From: Chitinophaga pinensis
Lineage (GTDB): Bacteria > Bacteroidota > Bacteroidia > Chitinophagales > Chitinophagaceae
DNA: 39,844 nucleotides
Direction of reading: 5' to 3'
NCBI GenBank assembly: GCA_945874755.1
Contig: CAMCHR010000016.1
Location: 1 to 39,844 of the forward strand
Shown: one piece after another, positions 1-8,495 of the stretch
Numbering within the stretch: the stretch's first letter is position 1
Layout: each line of letters opens with the position of its first letter
Position numbers and translations under genes: made by a program
Notes under the pieces: model-generated
Told to the model about the DNA's origin: nothing
The model's input: the letters and a program-made list of their open reading frames with translations, nothing else
Databases searched by the model: none

Positions 1-44
1 AATAACTAGAAAGTACTAATTCCTAAAAAATACTTTATAAAAAT

Positions 45-76
45 AAATAAGCAGGCTATTAATGCCTGCTTATTTT
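45..76. terminator. Rho-independent terminator, probably of the original tRNA-Met
   Basis: A perfect 12-bp stem (45-56 with 64-75) has a 7-nt loop and is A-rich on one side and T-rich on the other, so it could work on either strand. It lies just beyond the displaced 3' half of tRNA-Met, and on the minus strand it would have ended that tRNA transcript before the element inserted. It is now about 23 kb from the intact tRNA. The role is inferred from structure and position. Confidence 0.75.
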
Positions 77-107
77 ACCTTCTATATTATTCTCTAAAAT
101 AACACTG

Positions 108-149
108 TAGCGAGACCGGGATTTGAACCCGGGACCTCAGGGTTATGAA
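108..149 (-). pseudogene. Displaced 3' half of tRNA-Met (left attachment site)
   Basis: On the minus strand this reads as the anticodon loop, the 3' anticodon stem, variable loop, T arm, 3' acceptor strand and discriminator A of a tRNA-Met. There is no 5' half: homology stops at 149, inside the anticodon arm, and element sequence follows. It matches the intact tRNA at the right end except at four positions, all in the T stem. Those four changes form two compensatory base-pair swaps (49:65 C-G versus A-U, 52:62 G-C versus A-U). It is best read as the original chromosomal 3' half left behind when the element supplied its own. Confidence 0.88.
133..149 (+). repeat. attL core, 17-bp direct repeat
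   Basis: GACCTCAGGGTTATGAA at 133-149 is identical to 23433-23449. It covers the anticodon loop and 3' anticodon stem of tRNA-Met. The two copies are exactly 23,300 bp apart and define the element ends. Confidence 0.88.
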
Positions 150-518
150 GATTTTTTGAGAAAATAAAGGCGTTGATTTGTAATTAGTTATGTTTTCACA
201 AAACCGAAATCAACCGATTTCAGTCGAATTGAGGGGGTGTTTTCCTCACGCAGGAGGTATAAGAATCAAATAAATCATATTTTGATTACTCTGTTTGGCC
301 GACTGACCATTCATTTACAATTAAAAGAGACTCATTAATAAATAAGGTTCTATCCTTTCTAGAAAATAATTAACTTAAATTTTACCCTCAGTATTTACGT
401 TGTTGGGACGTAGGATAAAAAAGTATTTTTTTTATCATTTTATCGGTTTTCAAGAAAAAATGTACCCACCAACGAATTATTTAATAAGCGCGACAAGTGT
501 CGTCATAAAAAGAAATAA
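150..518. other. Left-end non-coding region of the element
   Basis: I see no gene in these 369 bp. The stretch holds the candidate arm-type site at 244-252, a small perfect hairpin (GAAATC at 206-211 with GATTTC at 216-221), A/T-rich sequence, and a short CGACA/TGTCG hairpin at 491-502. The last sits just past the end of the minus-strand operon but lacks a convincing T-run. Confidence 0.5.
244..252 (+). promoter_or_regulatory. Candidate integrase arm-type site, left end
   Basis: The 9-mer CCTCACGCA occurs here once, about 100 bp inside the left repeat. It also occurs three times in tandem 73-104 bp inside the right repeat. Short direct repeats near both ends of a tyrosine-recombinase element are typical of arm-type integrase binding sites. 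The function is inferred. Confidence 0.5.
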
Positions 519-1136
519 TTAATCAGGACTTTGGTAGGTTTCGTTATATATATCACGCAATTTTCTTCCATTAAATCTCCAGTAAGGCCCTGGTGCAACA
601 TGGTATGCATAACCTTCACCTAATGCCAGTCTTGTTGCATTGGTTAAACTAGTTTCTTCGTCTCTAAACCTAACTGTCTTTTCAGACACTACAGTAGCTA
701 TTTCTCCATTATTATTAAATACCAATTCTGAACCTACCAGGATATTCATTTCTATGAAATTCATTTTAGGTCTCTTCTGAGCAAAAACTCGACCAGCATC
801 TAATTCAGCTTCATCAATAACATTTGTTTCTTGTTCAACTAAAGGACTGACATTTTCAATCTCTAACAACTTTATAATTGTAATAGCTTGGTTGGCTTCT
901 ATCTCGAAAAATTCACGCTTGGGATTAACTCTATCTGGACTAAAAGCAGTATGTAATGCTCGTTCAACCTCGTCTATATTATTTACTTTAGCCGCATATG
1001 CACATTCAAATGGTAATGGAACACCAGTTGAATAAAGCTGTGCCATACGAAGTTTTACATCTTCTTGATTTGTTTTACCTATCTTAATAATACCTGGCAT
1101 TATAGGATTGGTTAGTATGTAAATTATACCTTCCAT
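519..1136 (-). CDS. GIY-YIG/T5orf172-type nuclease with RAMA-like C-terminal domain
   Basis: This is the last gene of the minus-strand restriction-like operon, 24 bp after the preceding gene. Residues 3-90 fit the T5orf172/Mug113 branch of the GIY-YIG superfamily, with GIIYIL near the start, KIGKT at about 18-22, an acidic-His segment (ERALH) near 58-62, and REFFE near 75-79. Residues of about 125-200 (GSEL, a TVRF strand, SLTNATRLAL, YWRFNGRKLRDIY) resemble the RAMA domain known from methylase-linked restriction proteins. A nuclease or DNA-modification-reading role is inferred from the fold and the company it keeps. Alternatively it may be a non-catalytic DNA-binding accessory. Confidence 0.72.
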   Translation of the reverse strand: MEGIIYILTNPIMPGIIKIGKTNQEDVKLRMAQLYSTGVPLPFECAYAAKVNNIDEVERALHTAFSPDRVNPKREFFEIEANQAITIIKLLEIENVSPLVEQETNVIDEAELDAGRVFAQKRPKMNFIEMNILVGSELVFNNNGEIATVVSEKTVRFRDEETSLTNATRLALGEGYAYHVAPGPYWRFNGRKLRDIYNETYQSPD

Positions 1137-1160
1137 GGGACTTGAATTTAATAATTATGA

Positions 1161-1724
1161 TTAAATATGTGTTTTGATAAAGTCAATTAAAAATATCTTA
1201 AGATCATCTTTTTTTACTTTAAAATCTTTAAACTTTTTGAAAGATTTATTAACTGATTCGTCAAGATTTTTTAAAGCATCGGTTAACCTACTATCTAATT
1301 TATTTGTTTTAATAAAATCTAAATCATTGTTGTAATAATGCTTCAAGATTGTATAATCATCATATCTAATCTCGTCATCACCTAACGTTCGACCTAAATC
1401 TGAAAGTGTAATATAAGGGCTATTTAATGTGAAATTTCCGCATTTTACCATTCCTTCTTTGAAATGAAATGATATTTTTTCAACTTTACTAGTATACGTA
1501 TAATCATAAATAAGCCTTAACGGTACATAAACATCAAATAAAGTTTCAGTGTCAGCTTCAATAAATTTAATTAATCCAATTCCAAATAGCTCAATTCCTT
1601 CCTTTAAAACTCTAATCCTAATATTACCTGTCTTATACAAACTCGAGGACATTTGTTTAAATAATTTCAGGTTGAATAGTAATTTTTTTCGATCGGTTTT
1701 GAAATAAAGAGGAAGTTCTTCCAT
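1161..1724 (-). CDS. Hypothetical protein in restriction operon, possibly one sliding-clamp-like domain
   Basis: I do not recognise a named family. It follows the helicase gene by 2 bp, so it is surely co-transcribed. Residues of about 25-110 alternate short beta strands in an order that resembles one domain of DnaN/PCNA: an IRIRVLKEGIELFGIG strand pair, a VYVPLRLIYDY segment where clamps have their conserved VP motif and helix, then KISFHFKEGMVKCGNFTL. The C-terminal 60 residues are lysine-rich and helical. The clamp likeness is by eye and weak. It may simply be a specificity or accessory subunit. No membrane segment or signal peptide is seen. Confidence 0.6.
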   Translation of the reverse strand: MEELPLYFKTDRKKLLFNLKLFKQMSSSLYKTGNIRIRVLKEGIELFGIGLIKFIEADTETLFDVYVPLRLIYDYTYTSKVEKISFHFKEGMVKCGNFTLNSPYITLSDLGRTLGDDEIRYDDYTILKHYYNNDLDFIKTNKLDSRLTDALKNLDESVNKSFKKFKDFKVKKDDLKIFLIDFIKTHI

Positions 1725-1726
1725 GT

Positions 1727-4264
1727 TTAATTTTTTGGTTTGTAGAATTCATCATTACTTATAACGGTATCAAACAGTCCGATATTTTCTCCTACATGTT
1801 TATTGATGCCGGTGTATTCAAGACTTGCGTCTTCATAACGTTTGAATTTATATACAGCATCATTAATTAGAACAGAGTTAAAAACACCTAGTGAGACTAA
1901 TAGCTCGAAGTCTCGTACTGTCAAACCTGTTACTTTTTTAAATAATCCTGGTTCTAATTGCGTGATAACATCTTTCAAAGTATGCTCACGAAAATCAGTA
2001 AGGTACATGAAAACTGGTATCCTAGTAGCAAATTTAATGAGCTTGTCCTGGATTTGTTTGCGAAGACTTTTAAATTCTTTCTCTTGCTCTGTTAATTTCT
2101 TTTTTTCTTTTTTAGACAAATTTCTATCGTTTGCCTCTTTTTTAGTTTTCTTAACTGATTCAGATTTATTAATAATCGTTTCAATGTCTTGGTTAAGGTT
2201 TCTAAAGCCTTCAATATTCATGAGTGCATTCATTGCTTCTTGATTACCCATTAGCCGACCCAGTGTAGTATTATCAACATTTACCAACAATGCACTTTCC
2301 CATCGTCTAGCTAATAGTGTAGCAGTTGTTCCACTCATAGCAATATCTAAAATACCTGAGGCATCTATCTGTTTCATTGAACTACCATCATAAGCTAATA
2401 CAGGTAAAAAATTTATAAAATCTTCTACATTTTTTTCAGGATTATCCTCATTCACGTTTAATCGACAGGCATAGTCAGAAATTTGTCTAAGTGCGCGGTT
2501 AGGAGCGAAATCAAAAACATAACACTCTTCTTTAAGTATCTCAACTTTATTAGGAGATTTGCTATCTGGATTTTTTATCACCCATGGTGTTTGTACTCTA
2601 AATGCAGCCTGGAAGTAAGTTTCAGGACTTGATGAATTTCTAAGCATGAATATCCCAGTCCAAGGTTTAACGGAAATGCCAGTTGTTAGCTTTCCACAGG
2701 TGAGAGTTATAGTTTTAGATTCTAGTGGATTATCGGTCATGGCGTCTAAAACAGGTGCCAATGCATGTACACCTATTCCTGCATCAGTTCCCGCTGCAAT
2801 TACAACAGTATAATGTTGATAAAAGATATTATTTCTATTTTTTATCAAGTTTGACATGGCATGACAAGCTGCAACTGTTGGCAAAAACCATAAAGTGTGA
2901 TTAAGCACCTTCAATAGAGGTGCATGTGAAAATGGTAATGGTGGTTTTTTGGTTCCTAATTTTAAACTGTCCACCACACTATCACTGAATGAACCTCGAA
3001 TAAGATCTAACCATTTTTGAACCTCATTTTCATATTTGAATCTTGCACCAGATCCTATTCCTTCTGCTTTAAAAAATATATTTAGGTCAAACCCATCAAA
3101 CTCACCCTGATTTGCAATCTGAACTATTTCTTCAGGAAGTTGATAGGTAAGCATGACCATACGCGGTAATGAAGCGTATGGATTTAAATCATTACCACTC
3201 CAATTTTCTTTCGCTCTTTGTTCGTCACTGTAAGTCCAATTGAATATTTGCTCTTCTATGAACTCACCGGAATTAATTGCTCTGAATGGTGTTCCTGATA
3301 AATAAAGAAAATGATTAGCTGTAATAGGAAGTATCTTTTCCAGGTGTTCAACTTTATCTTCCTCAGCAAAACCCTCATTTTCAATCCTTTTAAAATCAAT
3401 TATTTCTTTTTCCGCCTCTAAATCTTTCCCAAATAAATCCTTAGCGTTTTCACGCCAAGCTCCAAAATGGTATTCATCAAAAATAATAATATCCCAATTG
3501 GTAGCATGAACCCATTCGTTTTTCACTTTTATACCACCAGTATTTGTATTTTTCCCTAAAAAATCCTGAAATGACCCAAAACACACTAATGGTTTTTTCG
3601 AATCAATATCAGCACTTGATAGATCATCAGAATTTTTGGATATAAACTGCCAACCTTTAAAATCTACATGAGATAGTAAGTCTTCTTTCCATGCATCTTC
3701 AACAGCTGGCTTGAAGGTTAACACCAATGCTTTTTTCCAGTTCATTTTTTTTACAAGTTGATAACTAGCAAAAGTCTTCCCGAAACGCATTTTTGCATTC
3801 CAAAGAAAATTTGGTGTCTTACCAGGGTTTTCTTTGTTGTAGCTTTTAAAATATGTAATTGTTTTATTTACTGCTAATTCTTGTTCTGGCCTCATCCCAA
3901 AAGTTAATATTCTATTATCCTCCGTTCTTTCCCCGGTTTTGATTTCCAAAATTGCTCTTTCTAAATCTTTCAGACTACATTTAAACCACTCTCCTTCAGG
4001 GTTAGAAATACCAAATTTCTTTAAGTTTCGATGAACATCATGATCAGTAAAAGAACTACCATCTCGTTTCATGGCTGACTGTTCAAACACAATATTATAT
4101 TTGATTGCAGCTGTACCTAGTTGTTCTTTGATCCTTTTTTGCGCATCACGATCAGTAAAACCAACTTTAAGCAATCCCTTGTGCGTAGTAACACCCACCA
4201 ATTCATATGCATAGATGGTGGGGTTAGTATCAGGGCGAGATGGGAAAAATTCTTTTTTATTCAT
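1727..4264 (-). CDS. DEAD-like helicase with N-terminal GIY-YIG/T5orf172 domain (restriction subunit)
   Basis: This is probably the ATP-dependent restriction subunit of the operon. Residues of about 15-110 form a T5orf172/GIY-YIG-like domain (TIYAYELVG, LLKVGFT, Arg44 region, GEWF near 91-94). A superfamily-2 helicase core follows: Walker A AKMRFGKT at 157-164, Walker B DEYH at 263-266, motif III SGTPF at 323-327, and a motif V/VI region (KLTTGISVKPW, then QAAFRVQTPW). A lysine/glutamate-rich coiled stretch (KKTKKEANDRNLSKKEKKK) lies near 690-720. At 845 aa it is type III Res-sized. It overlaps the upstream methylase by 8 bp, implying translational coupling. Inference: the GIY-YIG domain cuts while the helicase moves along DNA. 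Confidence 0.82.
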   Translation of the reverse strand: MNKKEFFPSRPDTNPTIYAYELVGVTTHKGLLKVGFTDRDAQKRIKEQLGTAAIKYNIVFEQSAMKRDGSSFTDHDVHRNLKKFGISNPEGEWFKCSLKDLERAILEIKTGERTEDNRILTFGMRPEQELAVNKTITYFKSYNKENPGKTPNFLWNAKMRFGKTFASYQLVKKMNWKKALVLTFKPAVEDAWKEDLLSHVDFKGWQFISKNSDDLSSADIDSKKPLVCFGSFQDFLGKNTNTGGIKVKNEWVHATNWDIIIFDEYHFGAWRENAKDLFGKDLEAEKEIIDFKRIENEGFAEEDKVEHLEKILPITANHFLYLSGTPFRAINSGEFIEEQIFNWTYSDEQRAKENWSGNDLNPYASLPRMVMLTYQLPEEIVQIANQGEFDGFDLNIFFKAEGIGSGARFKYENEVQKWLDLIRGSFSDSVVDSLKLGTKKPPLPFSHAPLLKVLNHTLWFLPTVAACHAMSNLIKNRNNIFYQHYTVVIAAGTDAGIGVHALAPVLDAMTDNPLESKTITLTCGKLTTGISVKPWTGIFMLRNSSSPETYFQAAFRVQTPWVIKNPDSKSPNKVEILKEECYVFDFAPNRALRQISDYACRLNVNEDNPEKNVEDFINFLPVLAYDGSSMKQIDASGILDIAMSGTTATLLARRWESALLVNVDNTTLGRLMGNQEAMNALMNIEGFRNLNQDIETIINKSESVKKTKKEANDRNLSKKEKKKLTEQEKEFKSLRKQIQDKLIKFATRIPVFMYLTDFREHTLKDVITQLEPGLFKKVTGLTVRDFELLVSLGVFNSVLINDAVYKFKRYEDASLEYTGINKHVGENIGLFDTVISNDEFYKPKN

Positions 4265-5792
4265 CTACTTTGGATGTTTGATTATTACCAATATTTTTGA
4301 TTTTGGAATCAATAAAATTCCATTCTTCATCAGTAATTCCCCATCTTTTTATTAGCATTTTATCTGTGTACTCACTTTCATATTTTCCAAGGTCAGGAAT
4401 AAATTGGAAATTATTTCTTGTTACATCTTGTGAGACCACTGTTTGAAGAAGTAAGAAGCGAACAACCTTTGTAAAAATATATGACTTATAAGCCAACACT
4501 TCTTTTTCTGTTGAAAATGCTCCTAATACTATAAATGATTCTGTGCAACATTCACCTGGCTTAGCAATTATTGTATTGCCATCATAATAAAAGCCAACGG
4601 GTTTTGAAAAATCGGTTTGACCCGCAATTGGCGATTTTGGTGCAAGAAATTTCCATTTATCTAGAAGATTATTGTCATCAGATATATCATTATTACTTGC
4701 AAATTTCATGCCTATTTTTTGAATAAACCAACAAGGAATACCTCTATTTAATGGATTATAATTAGTTGGTAAACCAAAAGGCTTTCTTGAAGAAACTACT
4801 TCACTTAATTTTTTCTCACCATTTTCTCTTTGTGTTAATACTTTGCGAATAATTGGAATTGCTTGACTATGGCGAATTAGAATAGAAAATTCGTCTAAGT
4901 TTCTTTCAGATTTAACATTCTTGCCCTCTATTATGTTTACAACTTCGCATTGTCCTTTATTGTCCCTATCCCAAAGAAAATAACAGATACCTCCTGCTAC
5001 ATCAACGCCTGGGAAAACGTCGTTTGAATTTTCAAAATCAACGAGTTTTCTAATTCTTTTATCTTGTAACATTTCAGCACGGAAGTCATCTAGTCCCTTT
5101 CCACCTGCATACCAACGAGCAGGTGTAATCATTGTCAAATATCTAGGATTTAACTTTTTCGCTTGTTGTATAAATTTATGGTAAATAGGTTTTGCACTTC
5201 TTGAATTTCCGCCATCACTTAGTTGATATGGCGGGTTCCCAGCAATAACATCAAACTTCATATTAAAAAAATTTTCAGGTTCATTTGTGTGAATAAAATT
5301 ATATGCATAAGTCTCTAAAGCATCATTACGGCCATATGACTCTTGGTTAGCGCCACAAAAAGTACAATTCCCATTTTGCCAAGTGTGGTTTATTAATTCG
5401 TGCTTTATGTTCCCTTGATCATCATTAAAACCATCATAAATCGAGTAATTGCCATTGGCTACTTTTGAACAATAAAGACTCCTGCGAGACAAGAGTGCTG
5501 TTAAGTCAGTAATAGCTATCCCGTATAATTGATTACTAAAGATGTGGTTAATTCGTTTTTGCTTATCAGGAATTTGCGTTTCCAACCCAATCATTAGACG
5601 CTTGGCCATTTCTCTCAAGAAAACACCACTTTTAGATACCGGATCTAAAAACTTTGCATTTGGGTCACTCCATAATTCGGGCGGCAATACGTCTAAAATA
5701 TTATTAACCAAACTTGGTGGAGTAAAAACCTCGTCATTACTAAGATTAGCAAGACATGATAGTACGTCTGGATTATAGTTAGTTTGTATCAT
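4257..5792 (-). CDS. Eco57I-type N6-adenine DNA methyltransferase
   Basis: SAM-dependent adenine methylase of the restriction-like operon. Motif X/I is recognisable as EVFTPP near 21-26 and FLDPVSKSGVFL at 48-59 (a DPxxxSG variant), and the catalytic motif IV NPPY is at 186-189. A CxxC pair (NCTFCG, about 142-147) lies just before it. The C-terminal half (about 300-480, with SSRKPFGLPTNY and later strands) has the look of a target-recognition domain. At 511 aa it is short for a fused IIG enzyme, consistent with a separate restriction subunit. It overlaps the small upstream methylase-like gene by 14 bp and the helicase by 8 bp. The target sequence cannot be read from this. Confidence 0.88.
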   Translation of the reverse strand: MIQTNYNPDVLSCLANLSNDEVFTPPSLVNNILDVLPPELWSDPNAKFLDPVSKSGVFLREMAKRLMIGLETQIPDKQKRINHIFSNQLYGIAITDLTALLSRRSLYCSKVANGNYSIYDGFNDDQGNIKHELINHTWQNGNCTFCGANQESYGRNDALETYAYNFIHTNEPENFFNMKFDVIAGNPPYQLSDGGNSRSAKPIYHKFIQQAKKLNPRYLTMITPARWYAGGKGLDDFRAEMLQDKRIRKLVDFENSNDVFPGVDVAGGICYFLWDRDNKGQCEVVNIIEGKNVKSERNLDEFSILIRHSQAIPIIRKVLTQRENGEKKLSEVVSSRKPFGLPTNYNPLNRGIPCWFIQKIGMKFASNNDISDDNNLLDKWKFLAPKSPIAGQTDFSKPVGFYYDGNTIIAKPGECCTESFIVLGAFSTEKEVLAYKSYIFTKVVRFLLLQTVVSQDVTRNNFQFIPDLGKYESEYTDKMLIKRWGITDEEWNFIDSKIKNIGNNQTSKVDE

Positions 5793-6441
5793 CTAATCCT
5801 AGTTTTAGAAAATGGATAAGTGGGTAATCCTTAACAGGTTCATCTATTGAACCAACGTTACCTTGATCATTAAACATTGAAAACTGATGAGTCTTTTCCA
5901 CAAGGAATTTAAATATATAGTCCCTCCGTTTTAATAAAGATCCATTAACAGCGCTCCATTCGGAAAATATAATTGGTCTTTTTGTCTCTGGGTTTGTGAA
6001 ATCAAGCGCATCACCCCATAAAATATTTCGTTCCAAAAGGTATTGAACACTTCTTCTACAATCATCACTACATTTATCGTTGAATCGGGTCTTGTAACGA
6101 TTCTCAAATATATTGAAGAGTCTAATTCTACACTCGATTGCATTATCTTTCAAAATATCAACTCCATATATGCTTGAGATGGATATGACAGCATAGCGTT
6201 CCCATTCAAATTGAACAGATTTGTATTTGTCATCAACGGTATTGAGCTTACGATTTAAAACCTCAGCCAAAAAATTACCATCACCCATCGCCGGCTCTAA
6301 AAATCGTGATTCTATTCTCTCGGATTCGATTTTAACAAGATCAAGCATAGCATTGACCTCACGTTCATTGGTAAAGACTTCACCATGATCAGCAACTCTC
6401 TTTTTAGACTTTACTTGTTGTTTATTCTCAATACTAATCAT
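5779..6441 (-). CDS. Small methylase-like subunit without NPPY motif
   Basis: The N-terminal half reads like the start of a type I/III adenine methylase: VADHGEVFT near 17-25 and the SAM-binding RFLEPAMGDGNFLAEVL near 45-61, followed by a YGVDILKDN strand (about 93-101) suited to SAM ribose binding. There is no NPPY/DPPY motif; the corresponding area reads IIFSEWSAVNG. It is 220 aa, about half the size of a full enzyme. The start codon overlaps the controller stop by one base and its end overlaps the active methylase by 14 bp, so the two methylase-like proteins are probably made together. Probably a non-catalytic partner or a remnant; the partner role is inferred. Confidence 0.72.
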   Translation of the reverse strand: MISIENKQQVKSKKRVADHGEVFTNEREVNAMLDLVKIESERIESRFLEPAMGDGNFLAEVLNRKLNTVDDKYKSVQFEWERYAVISISSIYGVDILKDNAIECRIRLFNIFENRYKTRFNDKCSDDCRRSVQYLLERNILWGDALDFTNPETKRPIIFSEWSAVNGSLLKRRDYIFKFLVEKTHQFSMFNDQGNVGSIDEPVKDYPLIHFLKLGLDDTN

Positions 6442-6638
6442 TAGTTACTTTTATTTATTTGAACAAGTTCATCGATTGATATATCTAAAATTTGACAAAT
6501 TCTAACAACAGTAACTAATGAAGGATTACTTTTTCCTGTAGACCAATTACTTAAAGACACGGTACTGACACCTAGCTTTTTTGCTAAATTCGATTGTTTA
6601 ACACCGCGATCTTCTAGAATTTTTTTCAACTTCAACAT
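6441..6638 (-). CDS. Cro/CI-type HTH controller protein
   Basis: This 65-aa helix-turn-helix protein is of the size and type of restriction-modification controller (C) proteins. The HTH_3 core runs LKKILEDRGVKQSNLAKKLG, then VSTVSLSNWSTGKSNPSL, ending in DISIDELVQI. I choose the ATG at 6638; the reading frame can be extended to a TTG at 6647, but that would put the start directly against a possible -7 box. It is the first gene of the six-gene minus-strand operon and its stop shares one base with the next start. It is likely to autoregulate the operon. Confidence 0.82.
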   Translation of the reverse strand: MLKLKKILEDRGVKQSNLAKKLGVSTVSLSNWSTGKSNPSLVTVVRICQILDISIDELVQINKSN

Positions 6639-6644
6639 ATTATA

Positions 6645-6993
6645 CAAATTAAACTAATTCTTTAACGTTTGCCTAATTAAATAAATATAAATTGTTCACT
6701 ATTAAGGTGTTATAAAACTATCTAGTTTTATATAAAATACATAATTAAATTACTGTAAATCAATTAGTTATATTTATTGTTGCTCTCGTTATATGTCTGT
6801 TTCTAAGGTATAAGAGGCCAAAAAGGGAGCGCACACTTTTACTGCTCCGCATGGTACATACTTGGAACTTCCTGACTGATGGAAGAAAGTTATAACTAAA
6901 GTACTGTAAAACACGATATTGATATTTAATCAATTAATTTTAAGGTTATTAAACAAATTACTGCTTCAAAAAAATTGAAATAAATTTAAATAA
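6645..6993. promoter_or_regulatory. Divergent intergenic region between the two restriction systems
   Basis: About 350 bp without a gene, presumably holding promoters for the leftward operon and the rightward methylase. A TTAATTTG box, one base off TAnnTTTG, lies 6 nt before the controller ATG on the minus strand. A small hairpin (CTTCC/GGAAG, about 6867-6884) and a 28-bp dispersed repeat at 6843-6870 are also present. Confidence 0.4.
6843..6870 (+). repeat. Dispersed 28-bp repeat, copy 1
   Basis: It begins TGCTCCGCATGG and matches 19870-19897 at 24 of 28 positions in the same orientation. It lies between two divergent restriction systems. Its function is unknown. Confidence 0.6.
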
Positions 6994-8466
6994 ATGGGTA
7001 GAAACGAAAAAATAGTTGTTTTTGATGAGGAATATGACAGAAGAGAATTGGGATATTATTCTACTCCAACTTTCATTTCAACGTTTATAACAAAGAAAAT
7101 GCTTGAAATAAATCCAAATGGGAAAAGCGCTTTGGACCCTTGTGTAGGTAAAGGTGAAATGATATTTAACTTATACAAATCAGGGATAAAAATAGATGGA
7201 ATTGATGTACATAATCATTGCAATCACAAATATTGTAATTTTATTCAAAATGACTTTATTTCTTTTTATAAAGAAAAAAAATGTGACCTACTCATGGATC
7301 AAAAAATTAATTTGTCATATGATTATTACATTGCGAACCCCCCATATAATTGTCATGAAATAGATTACATAAAAGACAATAAGAAAAAATTAAATTCTTT
7401 ATTTGGCAAAATAGGTGTTCACAACATGTATTCTATGTTTATTTCCTCTATGATTGATTGTGCAAAAGAAGGTTCGATTATTGCATTCATAAGTGCTGAC
7501 AGTTTTATGACTTCAAGAATGCACAATCCCTTAAGAAAGCAAATAATTGACGAATGTGCTATTCATTACATTTTGCTTTGTCCAACAGATTTGTTTTGGG
7601 ATCAAAAAGCAGACGTGAGAACATGTATAATGATACTTCAAAAAGGAAAAAAATTTCAACAAAAAATAAAAACACTTAACAGACCAAAAAATAAAGATTT
7701 ATTAGACTTATTATTACATAAAGAAGATTTCAACGAATCTAATTTAGAAAGTATTTTGAATTATAGTGGAAAAGACCAATTTGAATTTGTTATTGACATG
7801 CCAATTGAAATAAAAAATTTATTTGAAAATAAAAGAATTAGTGACTTATTTAAATGTTTGACTGGAATTTCGACTGGCAATGATTCTAAATATATTTCAA
7901 AAACTAAAAAAAATGGTTTTGAGATTCCGTTTTATAAAAATCCGGGGAATAAAAAATTTTACTGTGAGAATAATGGCTTTATTGCAAATAATTATTTAGA
8001 AATTGATAAAAAAATTAAAAATTTCATGGTTCGTAATAAATCCTATATGTTAAAAGAAGGTATTACTTGCTCATCAATGGGGCTTACATTTGGAGCATGC
8101 TATCTGCCTAAAAATTCTACATTTGGAGTAAACTCAAATATCTTCTGTAGTAAAAAGGATATTTGGTGGTTAATAGCATACCTTAACAGTAGCTTAGTAA
8201 CTTATATAGTCAGGGGATTATTAATTAGATCCAATATGATTACTTCAGGATATGTTTCAAAAATTCCTATAATCCCTCTATCCGAAATCTCAAAAAGAAA
8301 GCTTAGTGAACTGGCTTCAACTTCTTACAAAAAGAAGGTGACGCCAAAAGACTCAATTTTGATTATAAATAAAATTGATAAAATTTTATTTGAGGAATTA
8401 AAATTCTCTAAAAAGATAGAAACAGACATCAAACATTTTTCTTCAAATTTACAAGCAACAGTATAG
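6994..8466 (+). CDS. N6-adenine DNA methyltransferase (Eco57I/TaqI-like), second system
   Basis: A 490-aa stand-alone adenine methylase. It shows LGYYSTPTFI (motif X region, about 19-28), SALDPCVGKGEM (motif I, about 45-56) and the catalytic IANPPY with NPPY at 115-118. The C-terminal half (about 270-460) contains FKCLTGISTGND and IPFYKNPG, a layout like TaqI-type target-recognition domains. It is convergent with the gene at 8496-9131, which looks like an endonuclease, so the two may form a type II system. It differs in sequence from the methylase at 4257-5792 and is not a recent duplicate. Confidence 0.87.
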   Translation: MGRNEKIVVFDEEYDRRELGYYSTPTFISTFITKKMLEINPNGKSALDPCVGKGEMIFNLYKSGIKIDGIDVHNHCNHKYCNFIQNDFISFYKEKKCDLLMDQKINLSYDYYIANPPYNCHEIDYIKDNKKKLNSLFGKIGVHNMYSMFISSMIDCAKEGSIIAFISADSFMTSRMHNPLRKQIIDECAIHYILLCPTDLFWDQKADVRTCIMILQKGKKFQQKIKTLNRPKNKDLLDLLLHKEDFNESNLESILNYSGKDQFEFVIDMPIEIKNLFENKRISDLFKCLTGISTGNDSKYISKTKKNGFEIPFYKNPGNKKFYCENNGFIANNYLEIDKKIKNFMVRNKSYMLKEGITCSSMGLTFGACYLPKNSTFGVNSNIFCSKKDIWWLIAYLNSSLVTYIVRGLLIRSNMITSGYVSKIPIIPLSEISKRKLSELASTSYKKKVTPKDSILIINKIDKILFEELKFSKKIETDIKHFSSNLQATV

Positions 8467-8495
8467 ATTAAAATAGGCTAATAAATTTTTAAAAA

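Noticed and set aside
1842-2243. 133-codon plus-strand frame inside the helicase gene
   Set aside because: It is a shadow of the well-supported minus-strand helicase frame, with low-complexity Leu/Ser/Phe composition.
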